This document shows positions 43,545-54,352 of a stretch of 64,000 nucleotides of DNA, in pieces. Below the pieces are notes generated by a model, which searched no databases, was not told where the DNA came from, and was given only the letters and a program-made list of their open reading frames with translations. Every line of letters starts with the position of its first letter. The stretch's first letter is position 1. The stretch spans positions 584,112-648,111 of the forward strand of contig CAJHNH020002669.1 of the NCBI GenBank assembly GCA_905116865.2, read 5' to 3'. This DNA comes from Candidula unifasciata (taxonomy: Eukaryota; Mollusca; Gastropoda; Stylommatophora; Geomitridae). Made by a program: the position numbers and the translations under genes.

Positions 43545-44065
43545 CAGTTGATTCTCCATGTTGGTTCTAAGGCCCCATTGAACTGATTTGCAAAAGGTGA
43601 TTAATTAGGGGTGTTTTCTTTGAAGTGGTCAGCTCTGCGGCTAAGTCGATGCGAACACTTCGTAATGCTGGGGTGCCGGGTTTGATCCCAGCTTCAGGTA
43701 ATGCACCTTGCATTGGTTCCGACTGTGGTATCAGTGGACCGACCGTCCAGGAAGCAATGGCAAACTAATGGATGTAAATTTGCCTAGAGAAACCACACAA
43801 CAGCCAGGAGCTGCTGGGGTTGGTTCTCCAACTTCCTGTAAAAGGATATGCAACTAACCTAACCTTTGAAGTCGGAGTGCATCTGCCTGAGAGATAAGGA
43901 ACCAACAGTCTGTACACAAATAAGCCAGATCTCTAGAATGGAAATGCATACAAAACTCCATTTCTAGAACAAGACCAAAGTGCAGATGTGGACAAACAGC
44001 CAGAACATTCAACCGGAGTTTACAGCCAATCAGTAGAAGAAGAAGAAGATGATGATGATGAACGT
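43545..44065 (+). mobile_element. SINE-like family A, interrupted by a SINE-B insertion
   Basis: The 5' part to 43626, then the SINE B, then the continuation CGGAGTGCATCTGCCTGAGA, AATAAGCCAGATCTCTAGAA, GACCAAAGTGCAGATGTGGA, TTTACAGCCAATCAGTAGAA with an (AAG)n/(ATG)n tail. Best evidence for the 3' end of the family. Confidence 0.82.
43627..43863 (+). mobile_element. SINE family B (tRNA-derived), full copy with 9-bp TSD
   Basis: Head GCTCTGCGGCTAAGTCGATG (A box), B box GGGTTTGATCCC, body to ...CAACTAACCTAAC. CTTTGAAGT at 43618-43626 and 43864-43872 is a perfect TSD inside family A, giving the relative age: B after A. Confidence 0.9.
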
Positions 44066-44280
44066 GTATTGTTCAGTCAGGTCTTTCTGTACCTAGTAAT
44101 TGTTTATCCGTTGATCATTCAGTCCTTGTGAAAGTAAAATTTTTGAAAAACTCTGGTTAGCCAGATAGTGGAGCATTTAAAGCTAATCAGAGAAGAGCAT
44201 TTTATGCAACAATCATCCTTATGATAATCGCAACAGCTGTTGTCTATGATGGCAGTAATTAGTGGTGATTGGTGATTTAA

Positions 44281-44418
44281 CTCTTTGAGTCCCAGGGGGT
44301 TTAGCATCAGAGGCCCAAGAGGTAGTCAAAAAAGATGTAAAATCTGCGCATCTTGCGTTCATTGGGCCTCTAGGCGGGAACCTATGAACGTATGATGCGT
44401 TCCTTGGAACTCAAAGAG
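44281..44418. mobile_element. MITE with terminal inverted repeats and TTAA-type site
   Basis: CTCTTTGAGTCCCAGG at the left and CCTTGGAACTCAAAGAG at the right are inverted repeats, preceded by TTAA and followed by ATTA (a degraded TTAA). The interior is palindromic (GCATCTTGCGTTCAT with ATGAACGTATGATGC). A second partial copy is at 50830-50926. Confidence 0.65.
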
Positions 44419-44719
44419 ATTATGAATTTTGTTGTTGCTATTCACTCTTCTTTATCCACTGTTTATGTCTTTGATGCATCGTAAGACTGTTCTCAAAAGC
44501 TTTTGAAAATAATAGTTTAAACTGTATATATGTACATGGTGAGCAAATAAATATTAATGCAAACAGAGGAATTGAAATGTTAAAACTATTTACTGTAGGA
44601 TTGTTGTGTTGTGTTCTAACAGGGCTGTAGAACTTCACACCAGTCAGAGAGAGAGAGAGATATAAATATATATACATACCGATATACAATCAGTGGTAGC
44701 AAGCCTAGGACAATAGAAG

Positions 44720-44975
44720 ATATGCTAAGACAAACAGCTGTAGAAAACTACAGGGAAGGATTATACAGAGAACTATAGGGAAATATTAGGATTATACAGA
44801 GAACTATAGGGAAGGATTATACAGAAAACTATAGGGAAGGATTAAACAGAGAACTATAGGAAAGGATTATACAGAGAACTATAGGGAAGGATTATACAGA
44901 GAACTATAGGGCAGGATTATACAGAGAACTATAGGGAAGGATTATACAGAGAACTATAGGGAAGGATTATACAGC
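44720..44975. repeat. 25-bp minisatellite, about 9 copies
   Basis: Unit GGATTATACAGAGAACTATA-GGGAA. Confidence 0.93.
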
Positions 44976-47534
44976 ACAAAGCAAGAACAAAGAAATTGCA
45001 AAGCAGATATTAATAATACACAAAACAAAGTAATATCTTAATTAAATGTCTAAAAGATGAATTATACATTTGATTATCACAATTATTTCAAAAGGTTCAC
45101 TTAAAATAAATTAAACTTTACAATCCATATTGCTACAGTTTGTTACTATTAGGACATGTTATGCTATCACAATCACCGCTGTCCACAAGCTGTGAACACA
45201 GGTTTTACCTAAACTACTCACCAGCAACTTCTAAGTCACAGAGACAATCCACTGAAAAAAAAAATTAATCAAGTATGTCTCTTTTGTTTTTTGGCCACTT
45301 TGTTATGGAAAATTGCTGTTGCCGATATCAAGGCTCACTGGTAGGGTGGAAAATCTGTGTGTCCCTTGCCTGGTTTGATTGGATTGTCTAGTTCATCTGG
45401 ATCACCCAGCCTGGTTTGACTGGTTCAGCTGTTTGACCAGATGGCCTGATTCGACCGGATCACCTGGTTTAAACTTGTCTTGGCTCACTCTTTGTCTCTC
45501 CGACACCCTGAGCTTGTAGATTTAAACATCAACACCGTTTCAGACCCATCAGACACATATGAGAATAGACTGTCACCCAGATGGTTCACATTTTACATAA
45601 TGAAGTATCAAGTAACCACAAGAGAGAGATATCATAATTAGATTACTATGTTTCTTTATTGGCTTTAAAAAAATTACACAAACTTCAAAACCAACACAAT
45701 CCAGTTCATCTAATAACAGGCAATCACAGTTTCAACCTCACAGCAAACAGGTCACCCCATGGTTGCTCTATTCCTGCACCAATGAAAACCACACAGAATA
45801 TCCATCATTGTCCATTGTGAAAAAAAAATATTCTCACAAACGGCAGTGTCGCCGAAGCAATCAGCATTTACATGCATCAAATGCATACGGCAGTCATCAA
45901 TTATCTAATAACTTACGGGTGCTAACTAAACTGTCAGGCACTAGCTGGTGTGTGCTGGCTAGTTTATCTTTCAGGACTGTGTGGAGATATTCTATTGTCC
46001 TCAGCATCTTCCTCCCAACTGACCACAGGCTTTAGCGTTCTCTCAGCTCATTAGCATGATGCCTATTCCGCACAAGCTATGTAAATCATGTATGTTCTGT
46101 ACGCATGGTTAACCTTTGGCATGAACCTTGTCTAAAGTCAGTTACGACCGGCATCAGAGTGCTACTTCAAGACGGTCTCATGCCACAGATCTGTATGCAG
46201 GTGTTGTCCGTATGTGGTTCAGAGAACCAGTTTGGAATTCCCACTTGCCACCTTTCACATATATTAAGCATTCTACTGCAATAGCCACACAAGCGACTAA
46301 GTCCGCAAGTCTTTTGAAAATCGTTTTATTTTACTTTGGGCACTTTAACACCTAGAGACTGAACTGTCAACATAGTTTCATCTAAACTCCTAGAGGATTG
46401 AACTGCCCACACAGTTTTATCCAAAACCCTCTAGTTACGGCCCCTGGAATTCCACAGGGGTATTTATTCTTTGGTCCCACCTGCCTCACCAGTCTACTGA
46501 CAAGACATCGATCTGGCCACTTTGAAATACTAAGCTAAGTGATTTTGTATTTTTGTATGGTATTATTTTATTTATGTATACGCTGATGAAGGCTCCATAG
46601 CCTCAGTGTTCACATATTGTGAAGCTTGCTGATATACTTTTCATTTGGTTTTATATCTTTTCTTGACCCTTATCTAAAGAAAAACCAGAGTCATTACAGC
46701 AGCCATTATACTGAAATAGAAAATCTAATATCATCATCTTCACCATGTATCTTGCTAAGTGCAATGGGGTCCTCTGTCCTCACAGACAAAAGGAGGTTAA
46801 GAATCTTCTCACAATGTCTTTTTTAGCGCGCTGATAGGCTTGTAGATATGGAGGGTGGATGAGCAACAGACCAGGCTGATATACTGAATGCTGTACAAGA
46901 AGTTAAATGTTTGCAACAATCAAGGGATGGCTGTGAATCTGCAACAATGACCAGACATCAAGAATAGCAAATGAAAAGGGATGTGGCTAGATAAGAGCAC
47001 TATGCAGGAAGCCAAAGAAGAAAATTAAACACAGAACTGGTGCCATCATCTGCTGCTTACTGTGTTGTGCGATTTACTGAGGAGGTGATCTGAGCACTTG
47101 CAGACTCATTAGTTTGATGTGCAATGAGAGATGATATGTTGACTAACTTTTTGACTAACTAATACAATATAACTGCATCCACAACACATATAGGCAGAAA
47201 ATTAATACAATACAGATATTAAATCTTGATTTCGGTTGTCTATATTGTATACCACTGATTAACCCCCCTGCTATTCTGACAGCTAGAATAATCTGCCCTT
47301 GTTTTCTGGGTTCAATTATCTTGTCATGATGTTGGCACGGCACAACAACCAACTGTAAACATGTTGTAATTGTTGTTAAATATCTCATGTGCAACATACA
47401 GTTGTGAATTTTTAAGAATTTAAAAAAAAATAATAATAAGCAAGCTGAGGTTTTAAACTTTAATATTACAGAACAATTACTAGCTTCCTAGAGAAAAGGA
47501 AAAAGAAAAAAATGAGTAATATTATGAGTTATGG
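44976..47534. other. Non-coding sequence, no gene recognised
   Basis: Short frames (45763-46035, 46128-46355, 46626-46826) lack homology, splice context or repeats. No array or recognisable transposon. Confidence 0.4.
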
Positions 47535-47650
47535 GTGGAGAACTGACATCATAGCACTCGGCACATTCTCATAAGTGCTCCATCCCCAATTTTAGCAGCA
47601 AGTTTAGAGTTCCAGTTCCAATGGTACTAGTAACAGTATGATTGTAAATC
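47535..47650. repeat. Dispersed repeat family E, copy 2
   Basis: GCACTCGGCACATTCTCATA, AGTGCTCCATCCCCAATTTT, AGCAGCAAGTTTAGAGTTCC, CAGTTCCAATGGTACTAGTA match 11490-11615 and 53935-54050. Confidence 0.7.
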
Positions 47651-48317
47651 CATCTTACCCATTAAATATGAACATCTAACCAGATCTAAACATTGCAAAA
47701 ATCAAGACATAAATAAGATCCTGTTATGAAACCGATCCTTTGGCAACATTAAATGAAAGTTGTTTAGAAAAACAGTAATGAAAAGGGCTTTCTTTCAGAG
47801 TAAACAAGACAGTCCAAGGGAGGTCAGGCTGTATGGGCAACATATGGTCTCTACAGGACTGAGCAGGCAACAATGATTGCTCCCTTCTGCCATTCCTATA
47901 AATAATACTTTCTGTTACTTTATTAATTCCCTTCTGCCATGGGCTATGATTCTCATTGCTCCCCATTACTTGTATATATAACATTTGTCTAGAAAGGCAG
48001 AAAGGAACCAACCAATCAAAGGCATGTTTACTTCAAGAAGCTGCTAGGGTCAGCCAACCCAGCAACAACATATAATCTCTATCGTCCTTTTCAGGATGAA
48101 ATTTTTTATTTGAAGCTCCACCCTGGCTTTTGCCGGGGGCCGCAATATAGGCAGGCTATAACTATGGCCAAATGTCTGAACGCGGTTTCTGGGACCTCTC
48201 TACGGCGATCCTCATCCGCATGATGGCACTTTGTGTCATTGGGTGTTTATCGCTTGTGTGATGTCCTGGTGGGGTAGAAAGTCAGTCAGTCAATCCAGCA
48301 ATGGATCATCATCATCA

Positions 48318-48690
48318 TCATCACCAAGTGCCCTGCTAGCTGGCATAGGCGTTCATACATCTCCACAGATCTCGGTCTTTGGTGTTCTGGATCAATTCAA
48401 CTGATGATATTCCTCTATGTCACTGCCTTAAGCCATCCACCATCATTTCACTTGGCCTGCCTCTTCTTCTTCTTCTACCAGCGATCTTCCAGTCCTCACA
48501 CAATTTTCCAGTGCTCCTTTTCTCACCACATGACCAAAGAGCTGTGTTTGTCTCCCTCTCATTGTTGTATATAATGTTCTACTTTCATTAGCCATTTCCA
48601 AGCAATCATTGTTGCTTATTCTGGCAGTCCAAGGTATTCGCAACACTCTTCTCTAGAACCACATCTCTGTGGCCTCCAAACACTTTTTAA
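48318..48690 (-). mobile_element. LINE 3' end (RT C-terminal tail), reverse
   Basis: Minus-strand MLRIPWTARISNNDCLEMAN, TMRGRQTQLFGHVVRKGALE; ends at the 3' side in GGGCACTTGG then (TGA)n. Forms the left half of a mosaic repeated at 55934-56425. Confidence 0.8.
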
Positions 48691-49320
48691 TGTGACAATG
48701 GATCAGGATATTAAAAATTACATTGAACAAACAAACGCATGGAGGCAGGGGATTTCAAAGACCAGTTTTGACAGGCAAGTCTACACTCACAATATCAGTG
48801 AAGTTCTACATTTTCTTACAGTCTTTAGTGATCTCTGGTCATGCACTTAATCTACTGTAGGCCATGAACTCGAATGTCATCTCAAGTCTTTTAAGTTTCC
48901 CGAAAGCTTAGTTTCAGTTTGACTGGGTGTGGCCACATGTTGCTTCACAGCTCCTCCAGGAGAGAACAGTCTTGCAAGACATGTTCTGGTTTGTTCATCA
49001 CAAAGACTGACAGAGAGGTGTTTGGCTCATACCTTATTCAATTAAGTGTTTGTTGAGTCTGCACTGTCCAGTCCATAATCAAACACTTTTAACTTGGTCT
49101 GTTCTGTTCATATGACTGATGCAATCTTTTTAACCTCTGTACGTTTTTCAATCTGTTTCTGATTTTCTCTTAATGAGGGTTGTGACTTCTGAAAGAGATA
49201 GTGGCTGGTACATTTGTAGTTTGCTGCTGCCTTCATTTGCTAAAGCGTCATCTCTTTTCTTTCGTTTGATGACACAATGAGAAGGAATCCAGTGCAGGTG
49301 AGTTTCTGCCATTTTTTTTA
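48690..49320 (-). mobile_element. Decayed RNase H-type LINE C-terminus, reverse
   Basis: Minus-strand reading with many stops contains LIMDWTVQTQQTLN and VMNKPEHVLQDCSLLEEL, the PEHVLxDC zinc motif found after RNase H in I-superfamily LINEs (compare the frame at 59122-59724). Long decayed. Confidence 0.6.
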
Positions 49321-50564
49321 TAGCTCAGCAAGCTCCTTAATCATCTAACAAAGTAACAATGCTCCAATTTATGCACAGCAAACAGCCAATATGTGCGGGG
49401 AAATGGATAATCAAATCCAGGTGTGAGGCACTTGAAGAAGAAAGACAGTATTACATCTGCAATATGTTTGATTTTGCGGATACATGAATAAAATATAAAT
49501 ATTCAGTAATCAAAACAGTGTCTTGCCTTTAAAAAATTCTTGAAAACATATTAAACATTTACATTCTTACGATACAAACTCAAACAATTGTGGTTATACA
49601 TTAAATATATATATATTAAAGAAATGCTTCAGTATCCTATTTTTAAAATCTTTTTTTTTACTTCATTCTCAACCCATTATTGTATCAACCCAAAGCTTTT
49701 CAAGTTGTGTTGCAATACAGAAGTAAGTCAGCTGCAGTGTGAAGGTGTGCCACATGAACATAAATCATTAAACAGAATAATCAGTAAATGTATGGTTTTG
49801 CAAACTGCTGGTTTACTAGTATTAGTATTAGTAGACTAAATTATTGTGTCGTAAAATTATGTTTGTCTTAAACAATGTGTAAGCAACATGCAAATTTTTG
49901 GAAGCTCTGTATTAACCCATCCAAGCTAGAACAAAGACCTCATCCAAGACAGGTGTTTGTTTGAGATGGTGAAGCTGCAGAACTACTTTTATGATAGAGA
50001 GTTATGTATAACCACGGCCTTCTCTATTTATGTACAGACTGACCTGGTATAACACAGATAGGAAACAAGATGGCCACCAGAGAGGAAAAATAATCACAAT
50101 ACTGTAAATGTATTTCGTTGTTACATTTGTGTAAGCTGCCTGGCCAAAATATTACATTGTGTTGTTTTGTGCACGTTTTTCTGCTTCCCCATTTTGTTGA
50201 GCTTTTTAGTCAAATTTCTCTTTAATTCCTTGTATTAGCTTGACTGCAGTCACCCCCATATTTTCACTATAACTGTATACAAACTTTACTTATAACTGTA
50301 GCAATGCTATCACTGTTTGGAAATTATTTAAATTTGACAGTGATAACATAGTGTAAAAAGTAAATTTATGGCAGAGGATACATATTATAAGAAAGTTAAT
50401 TTACTTTTATACATTTCTAATTAAATTTTTTAAGACCCTCATTATATTCTTTTTTTGATTTTAATAATTATTACCATCAAAACATGTAGTAAGACAGCAT
50501 GAATATAACAGTAATACCCTTTTCAAAAACTTTGTAACAGTTTTTAGTATACAAGTAGGTAAAG
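49321..50564. other. AT-rich non-coding sequence
   Basis: No gene recognised. A possible hAT-like MITE at about 49690-49815 was considered but is weak. Confidence 0.4.
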
Positions 50565-50829
50565 GATCCTCTTCCATGCTTTCAGGTGTACTGGGCATAT
50601 AGGGCTAGACCTATATTTTAAAGACCGATTGGCACTCAGTAGGTGATGTGGTAAACATTACTCTGACTGCCTTTACTTCCCAGGAATTCACCTGGTATCC
50701 ATTCAAGTTTGAGTCGACTTGGGAGTCGAGGACATTTTTGAAAAAAAGTCCAGCTTCAACAGGACCTGAACCCATGATCTTTAGACTCTCAGGCAAGCAT
50801 CTAGCCACTACACCATGTCGGTTCCCAGA
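50565..50829 (-). mobile_element. SINE family C (tRNA-derived), best reverse copy
   Basis: Minus head ACATGGTGTAGTGGCTAGAT (A box), B box ATGGGTTCAGGTCCTG, body AAGCTGGACTTTTTTTCAAA, GGGAAGTAAAGGCAGTCAGA, GTGCCAATCGGTC, end GTACACCTGAAAGCATGG. This end segment is the ancestor of the 61-bp satellite at 10101-11035. Confidence 0.75.
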
Positions 50830-50926
50830 TTTTTAGAGTAGTATCCTTAATCGGCGCATCATGCGTTCATTGGGCTTCTAGGTAGGAACATGTGAACGTA
50901 TGATGCGTTCCTTGGGACTCAAAGAG
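50830..50926. mobile_element. MITE (TTAA type), left-truncated second copy
   Basis: GGCGCATCATGCGTTCATTG, GGCTTCTAGGTAGGAACATG, TATGATGCGTTCCTTGGGAC, then TCAAAGAG and TTAA at 50927-50930. Matches 44330-44418. Confidence 0.65.
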
Positions 50927-51004
50927 TTAATGTTTTGTTTCGTTGTTGCTGTTTTTTATCATACTCTCAGAATATTTAATAAGACAGTACAATTAACATA
51001 TCAT

Positions 51005-51490
51005 CATAATGTGCCCTGAAACTGGCATAGGCACTCATGCGTCTCCACAGATCACGATCCCTGGTTGCCTGGAACAGCTCTCTTGATGATATCCCTCCAT
51101 TCCATCATTTCAGCCCATCCAGCATCATCTCTCTTGGTCTGCCTCTACCCCTTTTTCCACTGATCTTTCCAGTTGTCACAATGTTCTACAATGTCTCTCT
51201 TCTCATTAAGTGGCCAAAGAACAGTGTTTGTCTCTTTCTTATTGTTATATATAGCGATTTACTTTCATTAACTTCTTTCAAGCAATTGTTGTTACTTATT
51301 CTGGCCGTCCAAGGTATTCGTAACATTCGTCTCAGAAACCGCATCTCTGTTGCTTCAAAATTCTTCCTAATCTGTTCACTGACATTCCAAGATTCACTGC
51401 CATACTGCAGAACAGGTTCTATGTAACATTTTAGCACCCTCTTTATGACATTAAATGAGAGCGATTTATTGCTTAAGATATTTTTCATTT
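51005..51490 (-). mobile_element. LINE 3' end (RT C-terminal region), reverse
   Basis: A continuous minus frame (51186-51488) reads VIKRVLKCYIEPVLQYGSES, EMRFLRRMLRIPWTARISNN, TIRKRQTLFFGHLMRRETL. Further downstream in the element GRGRPREMMLDGLKWW-like sequence and a 3' end GGGCACATTATGATGA are visible. 5'-truncated. Confidence 0.85.
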
Positions 51491-51599
51491 ACAGTTATCA
51501 CACAACAATACAATTATCATAAGACAGTGCAATTATTAAACTACAGTCATTTATTGCCGCCAGTATTTATCTCTTCTGCTGTGTAGACAGGAGGCTCTT

Positions 51600-51800
51600 T
51601 AAGCCTGAGAATATACGGTTGCACATCTAGAGCCTTCGCCATGCACTGTGCGGATTAGGATTTGTTTTTGTTGTTGTTGTTGTTGTTGTTGCTCCGAACA
51701 GAATAAAACCTCAGAATCAGACTGAGGATTTGAACCTGGGTCTTCGCATGAGAGCTTGGCATTCTTAACCTTTTGACCAGCCGCTACCATAAGATACAAA
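51600..51800 (-). mobile_element. SINE-like, tRNA-derived head with (CAA)n stretch
   Basis: Minus strand: GGTAGCGGCTGGTCAAAAGG (A-box region), a perfect B box GGTTCAAATCC, then a (CAA)n run (51660-51692 as TTG). The acceptor stem does not pair, so it is not a functional tRNA. Confidence 0.55.
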
Positions 51801-52009
51801 TATTGAGAAGACAATATAATTAAGCCACTTAGGACACTTTATATGTTAAAGTAACTGATAATAATAAAATGGTATAAGGCTGTATTATTACTATTACTGT
51901 TGTTATTATTATTATTATTACTATAATTACTATTATTAGCTAATCATGTAGGAAGGTGATACTACTGGTTTTTAATTTACCATTTACAATTGACTTCACT
52001 GCAAACTGT

Positions 52010-53150
52010 ACTAATACATATGACATTAGGCAGTATAATATAAAATAATATAAGGCAGTATTATCATCATCATCATCATCATCATTATCATTATCATCAT
52101 CATTATCTTCATCATCATAAGCAGCAGCAAAATATTTAGGAAGGCAGTTAATGCTTTTTACAGTTGATTTTACTGCACTATGTTCAAATATATTAGTGCT
52201 CAGTCTACTTCACCAGATGCTAGTGTTATAGGCTACATACCAGCATGGCCACAAGCAGCCTCTAGGAACTAAAAGCTGGACTACAAGACAGGCAGCCACT
52301 AGAAACTAAAGGCTGGACTACAAGACAGGCAGCCACTAGGAACTAATGGCTGGACTACAAGACAGGCAGCCACTAGGAACTAAAGGCTGGACTACAAGAC
52401 AGGCAGCCACTAGGAATTAACGTCTGGACTAAAAGACAGGCAGCCACTAGGAACTAAAGGCTGGACTACAAGACAGGCAGCCACTAGGAACTAAAGGCTG
52501 GACTACAAGACAGGCAGCCACTAGGAACTAACGGCTGGACTACAAGACAGGCAGCCACTAGGAACTAATGGCTGGACTACAAGACAGGCAGCCACTAGGA
52601 ACTAAAGGCTGGACTACAAGACAGGCAGCCACTAGGAACTAAAGGCTGGACTACAAGACAGGCAGCCACTAGGAACTAAAGGCTGGACTACAAGACAGGC
52701 AGCCACTAGGAACTAACGGCTGGACTACATGACAGGCAGCCACTAGGAACTAACGGCTGGACTACAAGACAGGCAGCCACTAGGAACTAAAGGCTGGACT
52801 ACAAGACAGGCAGCCACTAGGAACTAAAGGCTGGACTACAAGACAGGCAGCCACTAGGAACTAAAGGCTGGACAACAAGACAGGCAGCCACTAGGAACTA
52901 AAGGCTGGACAACAAGACAGGCAGTCACTAGGAACTAAAGGCTGGACTACAAGACAGGCAGCCACTAGGAACTAAAGGCTGGACTACAAGACAGGCAGCC
53001 ACTAGGAACTAAAGGCTGGACTACAAGACAGGCAGCCACTAGGAACTAACGGCTGGACTACAAGACAGGCAGCCAATAGGAACTAAAGGCTGGACTACAA
53101 GACAGGCAGCCACTAGGAACTAAAGGCTGGACTACAAGACAAGATCTGCT
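52010..53150 (+). mobile_element. Dispersed element with internal 37-bp satellite, copy 1
   Basis: Leader GACATTAGGCAGTATAATAT, (CAT)n, AAAATATTTAGGAAGGCAGT, TGCTCAGTCTACTTCACCAG, GCTACATACCAGCATGGCCA leads into about 24 units of CAGCCACTAGGAACTAAAGG-CTGGACTACAAGACAGG. The same leader and array start occur at 58220-58780, so the leader plus array is one mobile or duplicated unit. Confidence 0.8.
52240..53150. repeat. 37-bp minisatellite, about 24 copies
   Basis: Very homogeneous unit (variants AACGG/AAAGG/AATGG) inside the element above. Confidence 0.96.
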
Positions 53151-53639
53151 CTATACTGCAGATTTGATCCAGAACATGGATGCTGGAGTCTGGGATGTAG
53201 AACAAGATAAACCGCCAATGTGTTTAGTTCAAGCTGTTAGGACTAACTGAATAAAATATTGTTAGAAAGGACAAAAGAACTAACAAACTTTTTTTTAAAG
53301 GTCACAATTTGGGTACACATGCCAATCTTAAGAAAGAGAGAAAAGAGACAGAAAGGAGAGAGAAGAGAGGGAAGAAGATAGCATGAAATAGAGAGGTGCA
53401 AATCTTTAGGCCAGCAGGGAAGTGTTTGGCCAGTACAGCACTGCAGATGACATAGACACCATAGTTTGATGCTATTTATAATGATGACACTAAAAGCTCT
53501 TGAATTAAAACAAACAAACAAACACACACACACACATGCGCGCAATGGAAGTTACTATTTTGGGATAAAGTAAGTAGTGATTTTCTTATTTTGTATCAAA
53601 CATTCAATCCGTATATCGAAATAAAGAAGAAACATGAAA

Positions 53640-53930
53640 AGAAAGATGAATACAAGCAACTGCTAAAGTTGAGTACAAGCAACTGCTAAAGTTGAGTACA
53701 AGCAACTGCCAAAGATGAGTACAAGCAACTGCCAAAGATGAGTACAAGCAACCACTAAAGATGAGTACAAGCAGCTACTAAAGATGAGTACAAGCAATCA
53801 CGAAAGATGAGTACAAGTGACTGCTAAAGATGAGTACAAGCAATCACGAAAGATGAGTACAAGTGACTGCTAAAGATGAGTACAAGCAATTGGAAAAGAT
53901 GAGTACAAGTGACTGCTAAAGACAATTCAT
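53640..53930. repeat. 23-bp minisatellite, about 12 copies
   Basis: Unit GATGAGTACAAGCAACTGCT-AAA with GTGACTGC and CAATCACG variants, the latter alternating as a 46-bp higher-order pair. Confidence 0.92.
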
Positions 53931-53934
53931 GAGT

Positions 53935-54150
53935 TAAGCACTCAGCACATTTCCATATACCCTCTGTCCCTATCTTTAAAATCAAGTTCAAAGTTACAGT
54001 TCCAATGGTGCCAATAACGGTCTGATTGTATGTCCGTCTCCCTGTTTCCCTGATTGTATGTCCCTCTCACTGTTTCCCCGATTGTTTGTCCGTCTCACTG
54101 TTCCCCTGATTGTATGTCCCTCTCACTGTTTCCCTAATTGTTGCGAAAGA
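53935..54150. repeat. Dispersed repeat family E, copy 3, with short tandem expansion
   Basis: GCACTCAGCACATTTCCATA, CTCTGTCCCTATCTTT and CAGTTCCAATGGTGCCAATA, then about four imperfect 29-30-bp repeats of CTGATTGTATGTCCCTCTCA made from the family's end. Confidence 0.75.
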
Positions 54151-54160
54151 TGAAAATATG

Positions 54161-54352
54161 TTAGTGCATATGTGGAGCAAATGTGTGTAGCTGCGAGATA
54201 AAATCTCTGGCAACAGTTAGGGACATGGTGGGGTCCAAATGAATGTCCAGAAACATCCGTGTTTGCCAGGGAGGCATGGAGACCCCAACTCGAAGCACAC
54301 GAGAGTTGATGGACCTTGTCATTGGTGGGGTGGACACCCATCTGCCTGCCAT
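54161..54352 (-). CDS. Unidentified gene, last exon
   Basis: Acceptor TTCTGCAG|ATG, phase 0. MAGRWVSTPPMTRSINSRVL through QLHTFAPHMH, TAA stop. Confidence 0.83.
   Translation of the reverse strand: MAGRWVSTPPMTRSINSRVLRVGVSMPPWQTRMFLDIHLDPTMSLTVARDFISQLHTFAPHMH

Noticed and set aside
49690..49815. Second hAT-like MITE
   Set aside because: Only a weak pair of ends (CAAAGCTTTTCAAG and TTTTGCAAACTGCTG) and no TSD.
51730..51795. Functional tRNA (perfect B box) on the minus strand
   Set aside because: Acceptor stem halves do not pair; followed by a SINE-like body.
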